Source: Amyelois transitella
Taxonomy: Eukaryota > Arthropoda > Insecta > Lepidoptera > Pyralidae
NCBI RefSeq assembly: GCF_032362555.1
Contig: NC_083510.1
Location: forward strand, 4,305,501 to 4,369,500
DNA length: 64,000 nt
Reading direction: 5' to 3'
The position numbers and the translations under genes are program-made. Each line of letters begins with the position of its first letter. The first letter of the stretch is position 1. The notes beneath the pieces were generated by a model, which saw only the letters and a program-made list of their open reading frames with translations, was not told where the DNA came from and did not search any database. Positions 1 to 11,726 of this stretch are shown here, one piece after another.

Positions 1-2221
1 GGGTTAGCTGGACCATACGGCCATGGACTTGCCGCTCCCGCTTATGGTCTTGGATTAGGTAGAAATTCGTTATTTGCTTAATATTGTATTTAAGTAACAT
101 TGCTTATAATAGAAAGAGTCCAATTCCGCTGCTGGTATATTTCTAAATTATTTTTTATGTTTATATTTTAATATAAAATTATAATTTAAGAAATCTAAAT
201 AAAATAAATAAGTAAATAATAATAAGCAGTAATACCTACTGCTTTATTTTTAAGTGTAGTAATAGTCTAATAATATGTTACTGTAGCAATTGTTTGGTTG
301 CACATTTAGTAAGATTTTATAAAAAAAGGTCAAAATTTTTATGTAAGTATTGCAATCAGAAACCTTTCTTACTTGTATTAAAAGTGACCGCATTCTTGCT
401 GAGTTTGTATGCAGTATGAAAATAGGATGGTTTCGAGTCAGGATAGCTTCGATTCTGGGAAAGATGTGCTTATTATTATTAGTATTGTGTAATATTACCG
501 TGTGCCATGTGGTTCCCGACACTTTAATATAATAGGACCACTCCATCTCTTAACCGTGGATGTCGTAAAAAGCAACTAAGGGAATGGCTAATAAACTTGG
601 CACCTTTTATAAATTTTATCAGAGGTGATGATATTTCTTATAGGTGACGGCCTAGCAACCTCTCACTATTTGAATTTCAATTCCCTTACTAAGCCAAACA
701 ACGGAACGTGGACTTTCAGTCATTTCAACCTGTTGGCTGCGTTTACCCAGCAAGAGGTATCCCTTGCGGGGTAGACACCATTTAGCCAATATGACACCGT
801 TTGATACAAATAAATAGATATACATACTTTTTTTAGGACATGGTGGTCTTGTTGCCCACGGCGCTCCTTTCCTGCGAGCACCGATCGCGCCCATCGCTCA
901 CGCCGCCGCCCCTGTTGAGGTCTATGTGAGTAGTAAAAATAACAAATCAATCTATACTAATATTATACATACATATATTCTTTCTTTCTTTCTCTTTCTC
1001 TTTCTAATACTAATTTCTTTTACTAATATTATATAGAGAATAATATCGTTAACGATAACATGTATACCATATGATGGCTTCTGATATTCGACCGCGATTA
1101 ATGGCATAGCGTGTTTTCCGAAGCGCGAAAATTTCACATTGCAGGTTTTTTTTAAACTACTGATGATCCATTCCACTACGCTCTGCCTACTTCGTAAAGG
1201 ATAAAGACGCGATTATATGTAGATTCTTGTTCTTATATTTAAGAGCTAACTCTTTCCGGTGGAGTAAAGAGCGTCGTCCATTTATCTCTTTTTTTTGCTA
1301 GTTTAATAATTAATAATAAAACTCTATCTGTATCACACAGCCAAACAGCTGAGCTTGGCCTATCAGTATTTTCAAGACTGGTGGCTCTGTCTACCAGCTA
1401 GGCATAAAGACGTGATTATACATATGTATGTACTTTATCTGTATTTTGTTTGTAGTCCCACCCCCGCTACACCTTCAACTACGGCGTTGCTGATGGCCAC
1501 ACTGGCGATCAGAAGAGCCAATGGGAAGCACGTGATGGAGACGTGGTCAAGGGACAATATTCCTTGGTTGAACCTGACGGCACTGTTCGCACTGTCAACT
1601 ACTCTGCTGATGACCACAATGGGTGAGAAACGTTTTACAATAAACGCCTTTTCTCTTAATTGCTCTTTTATAATAATGAGGGTTATCAAAGCGCTTTTAG
1701 TCATAATTTGCCCCGTATTATGATTTCTATGTTCATAAATACATTAGATGTGTGAAGTTTGACATGGCGTAAAAAAACCACCATCGACTTTATTCCCTTT
1801 CCACGGTCAATTCGAACTAAACAGAGGTTTTTGCGGTTGTCATAGAGATAAAGAGTAATTTTACAATAGTTTTTTATATTTATAGCCCCGCTCTTAAATA
1901 AGTCTTAGTCTTGCTAATTTCGAGAATCAAAACTCACTTCTTACTAAATACTTATTGCATTTGTAACGCCACGCATAATTATTATTCTTCATAATCATTC
2001 TTAAGATTCCTACACATAAATTATTTTAAATGAATTTTGAATGATTTTTGTAAAAACATCTTTAAAGTGTTATAAAATATGTATAATTATGAGTCTCATA
2101 CGGATATCTATTTTTTCCTAGATTCAATGCCGTCGTAAGCAGACAAGGTCACGCCGCGCATCCCGCCGCCGCCCCCGTCGTGGTGGGCCATGGTTTGGCG
2201 CATGGACATCTACTAGGCTAA
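1..2221 (+). CDS. CPR1: RR-2 cuticular protein, 5' end outside window
   Basis: Exons 1-58, 837-925, 1456-1622 and 2122-2221; 137 residues are visible and the signal peptide exon lies before the window. The linker is Gly/Ala/His/Pro-rich ([16 protein letters not shown]...) and ends in VEVY at the splice site. Exon 3 (167 nt) starts [20 protein letters not shown] and carries the canonical RR-2 core with [18 protein letters not shown]. Intron 3 splits the Gly codon before FNAVV, and the Ala/His-rich tail ends HLLG then TAA at 2219-2221. All four splice sites are GT-AG and the phases agree. RR-2 proteins are secreted and bind chitin fibres in cuticle. This member keeps the textbook RR-2 residues and has no oligo-His tail, so it is more distant from the arrays that follow. 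Introns 1 and 2 hold SINE-like fragments. Confidence is high for the coding parts; the true start is unseen. Confidence 0.9.
503..756 (+). mobile_element. SINE-like element, family S, in CPR1 intron 1
   Basis: Begins TGCCATGTGGTTCCCGACAC and follows the order shared by all family S copies: GGACCACTCCATCTCT, a GTCGTAAAA box, AACCTCTCACTATTTGAAT, then the CCTGTTGGCTGCGT block. The 3' end is scrambled: 757-775 is a short piece of the same family in inverted orientation. No coding capacity. The dispersed copies of about 260 bp fit a short non-autonomous retroelement, but no tRNA-like boxes were seen in this family. Confidence 0.75.
975..1008 (+). repeat. CTTT microsatellite
   Basis: Imperfect run of CTTT/CTTTCT units in CPR1 intron 2, flanked by copies of ACTAATATTATA, a sequence often left at LINE 3' junctions in Lepidoptera. 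Confidence 0.7.
1340..1436 (+). mobile_element. Family S SINE-like 3' fragment in CPR1 intron 2
   Basis: Only the 3' third is present (CCAAACAGCTGAGCTTGGCC, then AAGACTGGTGGCTCTGTCTA) ending in GACGTGATTATACATATGTATGT. A more decayed piece of the same 3' end lies at about 1165-1220. Confidence 0.7.
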
Positions 2222-4117
2222 ACCAATAACACCTCCCGCGATACACCAACACGACATCTATTTATTATATACGTATTGTAGGTTACACAATGGTATGGGA
2301 CATTTTAAAGCAATGCTTCACAGTCCATGTAAAAGTTTTAGTTTGAGTTAGAACACCAATTTGAATTTAGAAGACGGTCCTAAAGGCTTGGGAGTGGAAA
2401 AAAAGATGAGATAGCCACATGCGATTGGTAATTGGCTATTCTTGGACTGTGTAAGAGGCTCGACGTTTCATAATGTGTATAACTTTGGGACTACATGGCC
2501 CTATTCATATCTTTTTCCTGAAACGCTACTACGACTGCTGTTGTATTATAATTTCTTAGTGTAAGTCCTTCAGGTTTTCAGACTTTTTAATACATTTTAT
2601 GAAACGTCTGATATAACGCCTGTGAGGTGCTAGCAAGAGCTTTCGCTTTTGTGACTGATGTTGTATTATAATATATTGTTCATAATGAAAAATTGTTTTA
2701 TTTATTTTATTTGTAGAAAACTTATTCTTTTTCAACAAATGCAGTTTCAATGATGGAAAACTTTCATGACGAAAAATCCTGCGATTTTATCGTTAAAGTA
2801 AATAAGTATATTTATTAATTCAATGTTTATTAATTATTATCGTTACCATAATCTTTAAAGAGTTTAGAAGAATTGACAGAGATACAAAGTAGTGTACCGG
2901 TAACCGGAAAAATAATAGTTTATAAGTCATTAGATGACGGATCTACTTTAATCCTATACCAAGACCTTCATTGTTTGACATTTGATACTAAATTATCGTA
3001 ATTTTGCTCGGTTCAAAGTAGCTGTTATAATTGATGACTTTTAATAAATATGTGGGCCAGTGTTATTTTCAGGGATAATCTATTCAAATGCCTTTGGTAT
3101 AATCTTACCTCTACAATTATCTAGCAAACACCAAGAAGTATTATTTCTCAGAGAACAAAGAATATTTTATTCCGTAATCTAAAATTACCATATTGTTTAT
3201 TTTTTCCTTTTGTTTTTACGACAAGAAACTTTTTATTGTGTATCAAGTCTTTAAACATCCATATATTCTGTAGTAGTTCTCATGACTTATAAAGTAGAAT
3301 TGTTGGCTGACAAAACTTTGTCAAAAAACTAGAATTTTTATTTTACTTATTTACCAACTTAATAATTTGACCGTGTCTATAGCTGACAAGTAGCACACCT
3401 CATTTTCAAACTACATTCAAGATCTAGGCTAAAATGTCAGTCATAATTAAACTGACATAATATGTTACGAAACAACTTCAAGCTTGGAAGTAATTTATAG
3501 TAGGAACAAAGAGATGGCGTTAAATAGAGATCTCGTTCCGTTTTAGCTTTCTATTTGTTTGTTTGGAATACGAACATTTTAATTATTGTAAATTGGTGTA
3601 TAATAATATTGATTATCTCAACTACCAAAATATATTACTGAGTCTTATAAATTTGTGTCAAATGTAGAAAAAAACTAACAGTTTCGTTCCACATTTCATA
3701 ACTGCTTGTGTCATACTGAAGACACACGTAATTATGTTTCGATCGAAACCAATTTAATATTGAATCCTATTTATATCTAGTAAATCAGTCACTTTAATAT
3801 CATAGACAAAGTATCTATCAATTCATCCTCACAAAAGGTCAGGTCGAGTGTATTCCAAGGAAAGAAGTATCCTGCATACTTCTTTCGTATTCTATCTATC
3901 GTTGTTATTGGAAAAATATGGTGTCCGTCTGCCTCATTAGGAAAGAGCGTGATTTGTATAAAAAGCATAAATTCCCTAATTTAACTAAGGGAATGTTTTT
4001 CTATGACAATAAAATGTTCAATTTAAATTAATTTATTTTACACATCTAGTAACGACAATTTTACAATGAAGATAAATAAACATAAAGATGATCAGTCTTC
4101 CAGTCCACCAGTATTTT
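2222..4117. other. Intergenic, no gene seen
   Basis: AT-rich DNA between the 3' ends of CPR1 and CPR2, which converge. I see no exon with a plausible splice partner, no RNA gene and no recognisable transposon. The likely polyadenylation signal of CPR2 (AATAAA on the minus strand) lies near 4032-4037. Confidence 0.6.
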
Positions 4118-5421
4118 CTAATGATGATGATGATGATTCTCTTGTTGAGCGTGATGAGCGGGGGCGGTGTGTTTGACTACTGCGTTGAATCTGCAAAAAG
4201 ACATCAATATTGAAAAACCATTACTTTCATCAATCCGTTGAGTCATTATTATCCACTTTATTTAATGGATCCGTAAACAATATTTAAATAATGAGTAATA
4301 CGAATATTTCGATGTAATAAAGTAAGTTTTTACCCGTTATGTTTGTCCGAAGTATATTCCACAGTCCTGATAGAGCCATCAGCTTCATGGAAAGAGTATA
4401 CACCTCTTACAACATCACCATCCCGAACTTCATGCTGGAACTTCTTATCACCAGTGTGAGGGTCATCCACGTTGTACTCATACTGATATTTAGGATGCGC
4501 CTGAAATTAATATATTAGAAAGATTTAAATATTAATCTAATTTGAATGCGTTAAACTAAACTAGATCTTGATAAAGTAGATTAGGACGCAAGATGAATAA
4601 ATGAGTTGAAAGTTGTAATAAATTCGGAATCGTGTGTTTATGTGAATCGCCTCATCATGAATTTGAAATGAACTCACGTAATAGTCAATCGGTTGCTCAT
4701 GTGAGTCGTCAGTGTGCGAATCAGTCTGATGTTGATAGACAGGGACGCGATGCACTTTGATTGGGCGTACAGGATGATGAGCTAACACTTTATGGAATAC
4801 GGGAACATGGACAGGATGACTTTCAAGTTGAACAGGTTGGCTTGCATGGTGTATGGGCTGAATTTCATGATGGACGGGTTGACTAGCATGATGAATAGGC
4901 TGACTTTCGTGATGTACAGGCTGACTTTCATGATGTACAGGTTGACTCTCGTGATGAACAGGTTGACTTTGGTGATGACCAGATTGACTCGCACGATATA
5001 CAGGCACAGCGTAAGCTAAATGTTGAGGAACTTGATGAACCAATTTCTCTTCTTGCACTGGCACATATTGAACAGCTTGAGCTTGTTGGCCAGCATGTTC
5101 AGTATTTTCTTGTGACTCCTGTTGTTCGTTGACTTCATGTACAATATTATTTGTATAACTTGACTGTTCATGGCTTTCTGGAATCTGGTATTGCACTTCC
5201 TGATTTTGAGAAGGATCGTTATCATATTTCATTAACAGCTTAAATTCCCGAGGTTGTGCGCGTTGCAATACTGTTTTGGACTCATTGCTCTGTTCTTCTC
5301 CATTTGATACTCCTAACACCACAATCAGGACCAACACCTGCAAAAGGATTTATATTAGTAATCAGACTACGAGTGAATGTTTAATTTGCATATACGGCAG
5401 CGGACGTACTCTAGCTAACAT
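4118..5421 (-). CDS. CPR2: RR-2 cuticular protein with HHESQP repeat linker
   Basis: Exons on the minus strand: 5421-5410 (MLAR), 5337-4678, 4500-4334, 4190-4118; 303 residues. The signal peptide spans intron 1 ([17 protein letters not shown]). The long linker is Gln/Glu-rich, then holds about seven tandem copies of a 7-residue unit of the form (V/I)HH(E/A)SQP near residues 125-175, and ends DYY at the splice site. Exon 3 (167 nt) starts [20 protein letters not shown] and contains [18 protein letters not shown]; exon 4 begins [14 protein letters not shown] and ends with five His. It is much longer than the array A and B proteins because of the linker. A TATA box at 5483-5490 and a TCAGT initiator at 5454-5458 support the start. 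Probably a secreted chitin-binding cuticle protein; confidence in the exon model is high. Confidence 0.9.
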
Positions 5422-5453
5422 TTTGATCTTTCTCCTCTGACTTCCGCGGTGGA

Positions 5454-5490
5454 ACTGATGAATTAGAATAGCTTATTACGCCAATATATA
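5454..5490 (-). promoter_or_regulatory. CPR2 core promoter: TATA and initiator
   Basis: On the minus strand TATATATT (5490-5483) is followed about 31 bp later by TCAGT (5458-5454), the arthropod initiator. The spacing is canonical and places the transcription start about 35 bp before the ATG. Confidence 0.7.
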
Positions 5491-7695
5491 GTGGAGACGT
5501 TACGAGAGAGTTTTGAATCGATTTGTTACTGCTCGGGGAGCCATGTTAGTGGCCCACCACGCGCTTGCTTTGTATGATGTAATTTACGTAACCAATGTGA
5601 AGGTTGTCAGATCTAACTGGTGCACAGATATGCAAGCTCACTGATTTATTGCATTGAAATGCCTATGTATTTCACACTTCACTGTCAATATAGTAATCAA
5701 AGATTCCAATATGAAAGTATCCTCAAACAAAGTACATCTGTACGTATCGGTACTAATTTGTTTATTATTTAGCAATTTTATTTCTTCAGTCAACTTTTCA
5801 AATAATTCTAAATGCAGATATGCATTGAATATAATAACACATTACATGTTATAATTTTATCAGTCACAATAAAGCAACTTATAACCACATTAATAAAAAT
5901 AAACCATTTAATTTTAATAACTTAAACATTCATATCCAGATTTTGAGGTGTCATTCAAAACTGAGACAAGATGATTAAAATGATGGTACTGAGGCAAGCA
6001 TTATCCAGCAATGAGATCGTGGCAATGATCTAACTACTCAACTCTCACTTTTGAACTTAGCAGACGGAAATCCGCTGTATTTCATCACACAATGACCTGA
6101 CAAACTAAATGACATTTACATATATTCCTTCGCCAACACAGTAGATGAATATCACAATTTATAATATTTCTGTCAACACGATCAGGCACTCAGGAATTTC
6201 TTTGTCCCGTAATAATTCCTTGTATAAACTATAAGATTTATCCTTTTTCTAAATCAAGTTCACGAGAATTTGTAACTTCCACTAACGATGAATTTAGCAG
6301 AAATAAATGGTAATACATTTGTGTAATTAATTTTTTACATAATGTTTTACCTTTAAAACTAAAACAAATTCTATCGCATTTTGTTTTAAATATTTTTTGA
6401 ATTGGCTCAAATTTATTCCCTCTAAAGAGGAGAGGATATAACCAGGGCTAATGTGAAGAGGTAAAAGATCATTTATCGTCTAATCTATGTGTGTCTAATA
6501 ATTTTTCTATCTCATTTTACTACATTATTTTTAAAACAATTACAAAAAAAATAATGTAGTTTTAGTGACTTCCATCGGCCTATGTCCAGCCATGAACCAC
6601 ATTTTTTGTTCGTTCTTTTAAGTGACCTAATACTCTATTTCGCTTTTTGTTAAATAATTAGAATTCAGTTGTTTTGTTAAGGCAGACCTGTCTCATAAAC
6701 TCCTACATAATTTCAGTAATCAACATGCACTCACATGTACTTATATATCTTGTCTATGTTATTCATCAAATAATACTTGTCAAAATTACTTCATGTCAGT
6801 AGTTCATATTATATTAATAGCTAATAGTCTATAAATATAAAGCAACTGGTTTTGTATTTGTTTTGAACCGATAAGGTATAATCAATCACCATTATATTTG
6901 GTCGTATGATGTAATAAACACTTGATACAAGTATTTAATAGACTTTGTTGCGTCTTAATAATAATGTTACACTTAGTGCGATAGAACCAAATTGCCCAAA
7001 TTTCTTTGCCAGTGCTATTTTTATCTGTTGATCGAAAATGCAAACTTTTTATATACATGATTTTATCAAAGTCAAATTGATCTTTTTAAGATTATTAATT
7101 TCGTCTAATACAGAAATATTTTATAAGACCACATTAGATGTAGAAGAAGAACACTTCTACATCTAATGTAGTCTAATAAAATGTTGTACACGTATTGAAC
7201 GCAACATTACACTTTCTATGTATAACAGAAACCGATTTCCTTGGTTCATCTAAAATCAATATCGAGTTTAATATGCGCGGTAGGACCTTATTATCTAATA
7301 TTGTTTTATGTAATGGATAACCCATAAGTCTATATTTTATGGCTAAAATTAATATATTCAATATTTGTCTCATAAATTATGTAATGAAATAAATACATTT
7401 ATAGGCTCTTTTAAAATTATAAATTAGAAGATAAGAAGTACGTAACGTAAAATGAGATAGTGAAGAAAAACGAATTACTAAAGAGCTTCAAGTAAACCAT
7501 ACTTACTTAGTATTATTTTTTTCTTTGCCAATAAAGATTATGTGATAAAGTATCAATGATCAGAAGAATCCTTGTATGCATAATACTGGTTTATTTATAT
7601 CAAACATCATTAAATAAATAAAAATAGAAATAATTTTTGTTCAATTTATTTAACACTTACAAACTATACAAACATAAAAAAAAGTCAACATAAAC
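5491..7695. other. Intergenic, hairpin only
   Basis: AT-rich stretch between CPR2 and CPR3 with several chance ORFs under 70 codons that have no splice context. The one structured item is the inverted repeat at 7126-7174, listed separately. Confidence 0.6.
7126..7174. repeat. Short inverted repeat (hairpin)
   Basis: A 21 bp arm pair (7126-7146 and 7154-7174) around a 7 nt loop; the inner 16 bp (ACATTAGATGTAGAAG) pair perfectly and one mismatch precedes the outer 4 bp. It could be a small-RNA-like hairpin or a template-switch scar; the sequence alone does not decide. Confidence 0.6.
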
Positions 7696-10600
7696 TTAAT
7701 GGTGATGAGGTTCTATGTGTTTTGTGACGGCGGAATTTTTAACATAAGCGTTGAATCTGAAACAAGAAATAAATGAAGTTTCATAAAAACATAGGTACTT
7801 ATTCCAACATCTAAACTAATATTTTAAATCCAAGTATGAGTTTATTAACAAATTTATTTGTTATTTCTTTACACAATATTTCATATAATATCTTCTTGAA
7901 ATTTGCATACCTAATCAAAAAGCGCTAAGAACGAAATATGATGATAAAAAATAACACAAGTTTCGAACTTACTTCGAGGCTAACTCAATCGGTGTTATTT
8001 ATCCCGTATTTATTTATTTTTACTTGGGATTGGTGATAAGTACCGCGGGCTAAACCTAGTTATAACATGAAACCCACTTAGAAAGCTGATATGTGGATAG
8101 GATACCAGATACTATAGTGAGATAAAGTGTCATACATATTTTAAATATGTTTAAAAGATGAAGGTCAAAAATATAGGTGAGTGTTATAAGTCAATGATTA
8201 AATATTTTCACAGAAAAACATATAAAGTTACAACTTAAATTGTAAAATTTTGTTCTTATGTAATAGCACAGACTCAGATATCAAATTATAAGAAAACAGA
8301 CAAATAATTCCATTTCAATATACGAGTGTGCATAGATTTTTTTAGCCATATTTTTTGTTATTCAAAGTACTTTTGAGTATGCTTTCGATAATTCTCATCT
8401 AATATTTCAAAAGCTTTTGCCTGTAAATTAATGTATGTTCAATTTTTTTGGGAATATTTGGCATGAAAGGGTTATCAACCAAGTTATATGAATTCACTTT
8501 CGCTTTTAAAATATTAATTAATAGGAAAGGTCCATGCCAATCGTAAACTATAACTAAGAAATAATCATATACCTACAAATGATATACCTGTTTGTAGCAA
8601 TCGGTATTTTTAACACGAGGTCAATGACTATTCAAATGTCATTCCGCGTATTAGTTACTAGTGGGTAAGTTATTAGATTGAAATATTTAATCTGATTTTC
8701 ATTTTCCAAACAATGCAGTATATGAACCCTGGTCGCTTTGTATAATTTTACCTGAACGCTTACGGTAGTAACTTTTTTCCTGGAATATGATAAGACAGTT
8801 CGTATATTTAAAAATAGAACTCATAATTAATGCTCACCCAGTTATCTTGTCCGAAGAATACTCTACAGTGCGTACGGACCCATCAGGTTCATGCAGACTG
8901 TACACTCCCTTCACCACGTCGCCATCGCGGGTCTCATGTTGGTACTTGTTGTCATGAGTATTTGGATCTTCTACTTTGTACTCGTAGGTGTACTTAGGGA
9001 TAGCCTGAAAAATTAAAACAGTGTCGTTAAATCCTGCCTTGGCTTCTCCCATTGGTGACTTAAAGTTCAATTTTACAAATAGAATTTTTAAAATGCAAGC
9101 CAAGGAATTTAAAATATAAATTGAATTTTAGTTCTTAAGTAAATTGATTGATTGCCATGTGGTTCCCGGCACCAATACAAAAAATAATGGGACCACTCCA
9201 TCTCTTTCCCATGGATGTCGTAAAAGGCGACTAAGGGATAGGGTTACATACTTTGGATTCTTTTTTAGGCGATGGGCTAGCAACCTGTCACTATTTGAAT
9301 CTCAATTCTATCTTAAAGCCAAATAGCTGAACGTGGCCTGTCGGTCTTTACAAGACTGTTGGCTCTGTCTACCCCGCAAGGAATATAGACGTGATTATAT
9401 GTATGTATGTATGTAAATTGATCATGGAAAGACACAAATGTCAGAAAGCGGACACATTGACCCAAAGCATAGCAACGGAGGATATAGCCTGCGCTGCAAA
9501 AATGAAACACTGATAGCTGGCTCAAACGTTTGACATCAGATAGAGTTACATAACGTTACATTAAACATTTTATTGAGACAGTCCATTTTCCTATGAAAAA
9601 AGTGTATAATGAACAACAATGTACTTTTAGGTCAGCATATACCTTATCTTTATTCCATTAACATTAAAGCATAGAAACAACTTCAATTTAATGTACAAAT
9701 TCTTATATAAGTCATGTCTCATGCATGACATAAGAATAAATCAGAATCTTGTATACGATAATGTATTTAAAATAACCAATTAAAAGAGATAACATGCAAT
9801 TTGTACCAAGTATATTACAATTGCAAATGACCTGAGGTATACCAATGTAATAAAGCTAAAGAGATTTTTATTTGCTTATTAGTTTTAGTAAAATTGCAAA
9901 GAAGTTTAGGTAAGCAGTCTTTTATGTGCCACTTCCACATATAACGTCCATTATAATAGACCTCGAAAACAATCTGGAATAGAGTTAGTGAGTATTATGT
10001 TTGCTCCAATTTAAAAAGCAGCCATCAATCGACAATTTCTAAAATTTGTAAGAAACACCACCCGAAATAAAATATATGTACTCACATAATAGTCATCATG
10101 ATCATCTTTAGATTCCTCGTGGTGACTTTGAGATGCTTCGCCCTGTCCATAAGATTGTTGATGTTCAAGATGAACAGGAACATGTTGTACTTCAACAGGA
10201 GGAATCGGAATAGGAACAGGCCGTAAGTCTATATGTGGAATGCTAACTTGAACTGCTGGGGTGTGCTGAACTTGAACTGAATGTTGAACTTGTGCAGTAG
10301 GAGGTTGAATTTGTTGGACTTGTTGAACTGGATATTGTATGTGTTGAACTGGAGGCGCGGGAACAAATCTTTGGAGAGGAATCTGTTGAATTACAACATG
10401 GCGAGGAGGAGCAGGAGAGGACACGTCGATTATGTTCTCATGCACGGGTGCTGGGTTCTTTGGTGCCGGTTGAGGACGAATAAAATAATTCTTTATATCG
10501 CCAAAATTATATTTAGCGTGCTGAGGAGGCCCTTGAGATGCTGTGGAAACTGGTTTAGGAGCAGATACTTCCTGAATAGGCACAAACTGCGGTGCTGGCT

Positions 10601-10801
10601 CGAAGTAATGACGTGAATCCGCTTGCTTAGGTGCATCGTGTGTAATCACAGTGTTTATTGAATAAGTTTGATGATGTTCTTGACAATTTGCAACTGTCAA
10701 TATGGCCAGCACAAACACCTAAAAATAAACAAGAGTTAAATTTCATACATTTAAAATAAATCTTATTTAAACATTTCATAATGTATTACCTTTACCAACA
10801 T
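7696..10801 (-). CDS. CPR3: RR-2 cuticular protein with Pro/Gln/Val-rich linker
   Basis: Minus-strand exons: 10801-10790 (MLVK), 10718-10086, 9004-8838, 7756-7696; 290 residues. The signal peptide continues in exon 2 ([13 protein letters not shown]). The linker of about 200 residues is rich in Pro, Gln, Val and His, with many VQ/PV pairs, and ends DDYY at the donor. Exon 3 (167 nt) begins [20 protein letters not shown] and holds [18 protein letters not shown]; exon 4 gives [19 protein letters not shown]. The core resembles array B but keeps the usual RDGD, whereas B has RDHD, so it may be an outgroup to that array. The last two introns exceed 1 kb; intron 2 carries a family S element (9153-9414) and intron 3 a tRNA-SINE scrap. 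Phases all match, so the model is firm. Confidence 0.88.
7951..8020 (+). mobile_element. tRNA-derived SINE, 3' scrap
   Basis: Matches the 3' part of the SINE at 58121-58377 (CGAACTTACTTCGAGGCTAA then CTCAATC, CCCGTATTTATTTATTT tail). It lies in CPR3 intron 3 and lacks the tRNA-like head. Confidence 0.7.
9153..9414 (+). mobile_element. SINE-like element, family S, near full length
   Basis: One of the best copies: TGCCATGTGGTTCCCGGCAC at the 5' end, all internal blocks in order, and an ATGTATGTATGT tail. Length about 262 bp. It sits in CPR3 intron 2 in antisense to the gene. The small ORFs that cross it have no support. Confidence 0.8.
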
Positions 10802-10832
10802 TGTGCTGTTTTCCTTTTGAACGCTTTGAGAA

Positions 10833-10869
10833 ACTGGCCCGAAGTGAAATGAGTACTTTCAATTTTATA
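10833..10869 (-). promoter_or_regulatory. CPR3 core promoter
   Basis: Minus-strand TATAAAA (10869-10863) with CCAGTT about 31 bp downstream (10838-10833) as a likely initiator, followed by the ATG at 10801. Confidence 0.6.
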
Positions 10870-11165
10870 CTTCGATACAAATTGGCCCCCAGGTTCGATC
10901 CAGTTTTACGTGTGGTATTTTTATGAAGACAGAACAAATCTGGTTCATGTGCAACGGAATGAGTAATCCGATATTTGAGTACCACATTCCATATCTCACG
11001 TTTTATTTTGTTCAAAGCAGTCCAAGCAAGGGCTTATGTAGGTCGAGTAGCTTAAAATAAATTACGTATTTCATTAAGATAAGAATGATTATAGGACCTT
11101 ATTTACGAATGCTATTTTTCGTTAATGGAGAATCATATTTCGAATAGTTATGGTAAAAAGAGCTT

Positions 11166-11292
11166 GCATGAAGAGAGTTATGAATGTGGATGAAGCGAAG
11201 GAAGTATGCAGAGATCGTGGCAAGTGGATAGATATAGTCTCAGCCAACCCCTCCGGGAAAAAGGCGTGATTTTATGTATGTTTGTATGTATG
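11166..11292 (+). mobile_element. LINE 3' end fragment, family X
   Basis: Encodes the last residues of a non-LTR retrotransposon protein, VMNVDEAKEVCRDRGKW..., ending at TGA before TTTTATGTATG repeats. The same tail recurs at 23284-23409, 33268-33400, 40513-40620 and 43322-43360. Severely 5'-truncated, between CPR3 and A1. The clade cannot be assigned from the tail alone. Confidence 0.65.
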
Positions 11293-11558
11293 TTATGGTG
11301 CTCACGTGTCCCAGTCAAATAAAGCAGTTTCTTACAAGTTTGGTATACTTAAGGCGCTTAACAACAAAGTGAGACTTGTAAGTATTGTTGCCTTTTACAC
11401 TTCAGGAAATCTTTATATTTTATTTTTAAGTTGCCACAAGTTTTTATCATTAAGGCCAGATTCAGATTTGTGTCAATGTACGGAGAAACTTGCATAATTT
11501 TCTGATAATATTCAGTAAACTGTGGCAATGTCACACTGTCTCTGAGTACCTAGGCTTT

Positions 11559-11689
11559 TTTACGAAACCGTTACAAGCACACAGGTTCGTGAATATTTTA
11601 AGTGCCAATGTTTAGTGAAATCTAATATTGCCTTGGCCACCCTTGTTATTGATATAAAAGACATTTAGGCGTACTGAATTGTATCAGTT
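11559..11689 (+). promoter_or_regulatory. A1 promoter module
   Basis: TTTACGAAA at 11559-11567, GTGCCAATGTTTAGTGAA at about 11602-11619, ATTGCCTTGG at 11627-11636, TATAAA at 11653-11658 and a TCAGT initiator at 11684-11688. The order and spacing recur before A2-A5. Confidence 0.75.
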
Positions 11690-11726
11690 ATCTATTGAAC
11701 TGAGGAACATTAGGACAAACATTAAA

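Noticed and set aside
1355-1723. 122-codon open frame overlapping CPR1 exon 3
   Set aside because: It reads exon 3 in the wrong frame and runs into both introns; the RR-2 frame is clear.
11627-11640. ATTGCCTTGG boxes of array A read as reverse FTZ-F1 sites (CCAAGGCAA)
   Set aside because: They miss the YCAAGGYCR consensus at one base in all cases and have their own conserved flanks, so I treat them as a separate motif.
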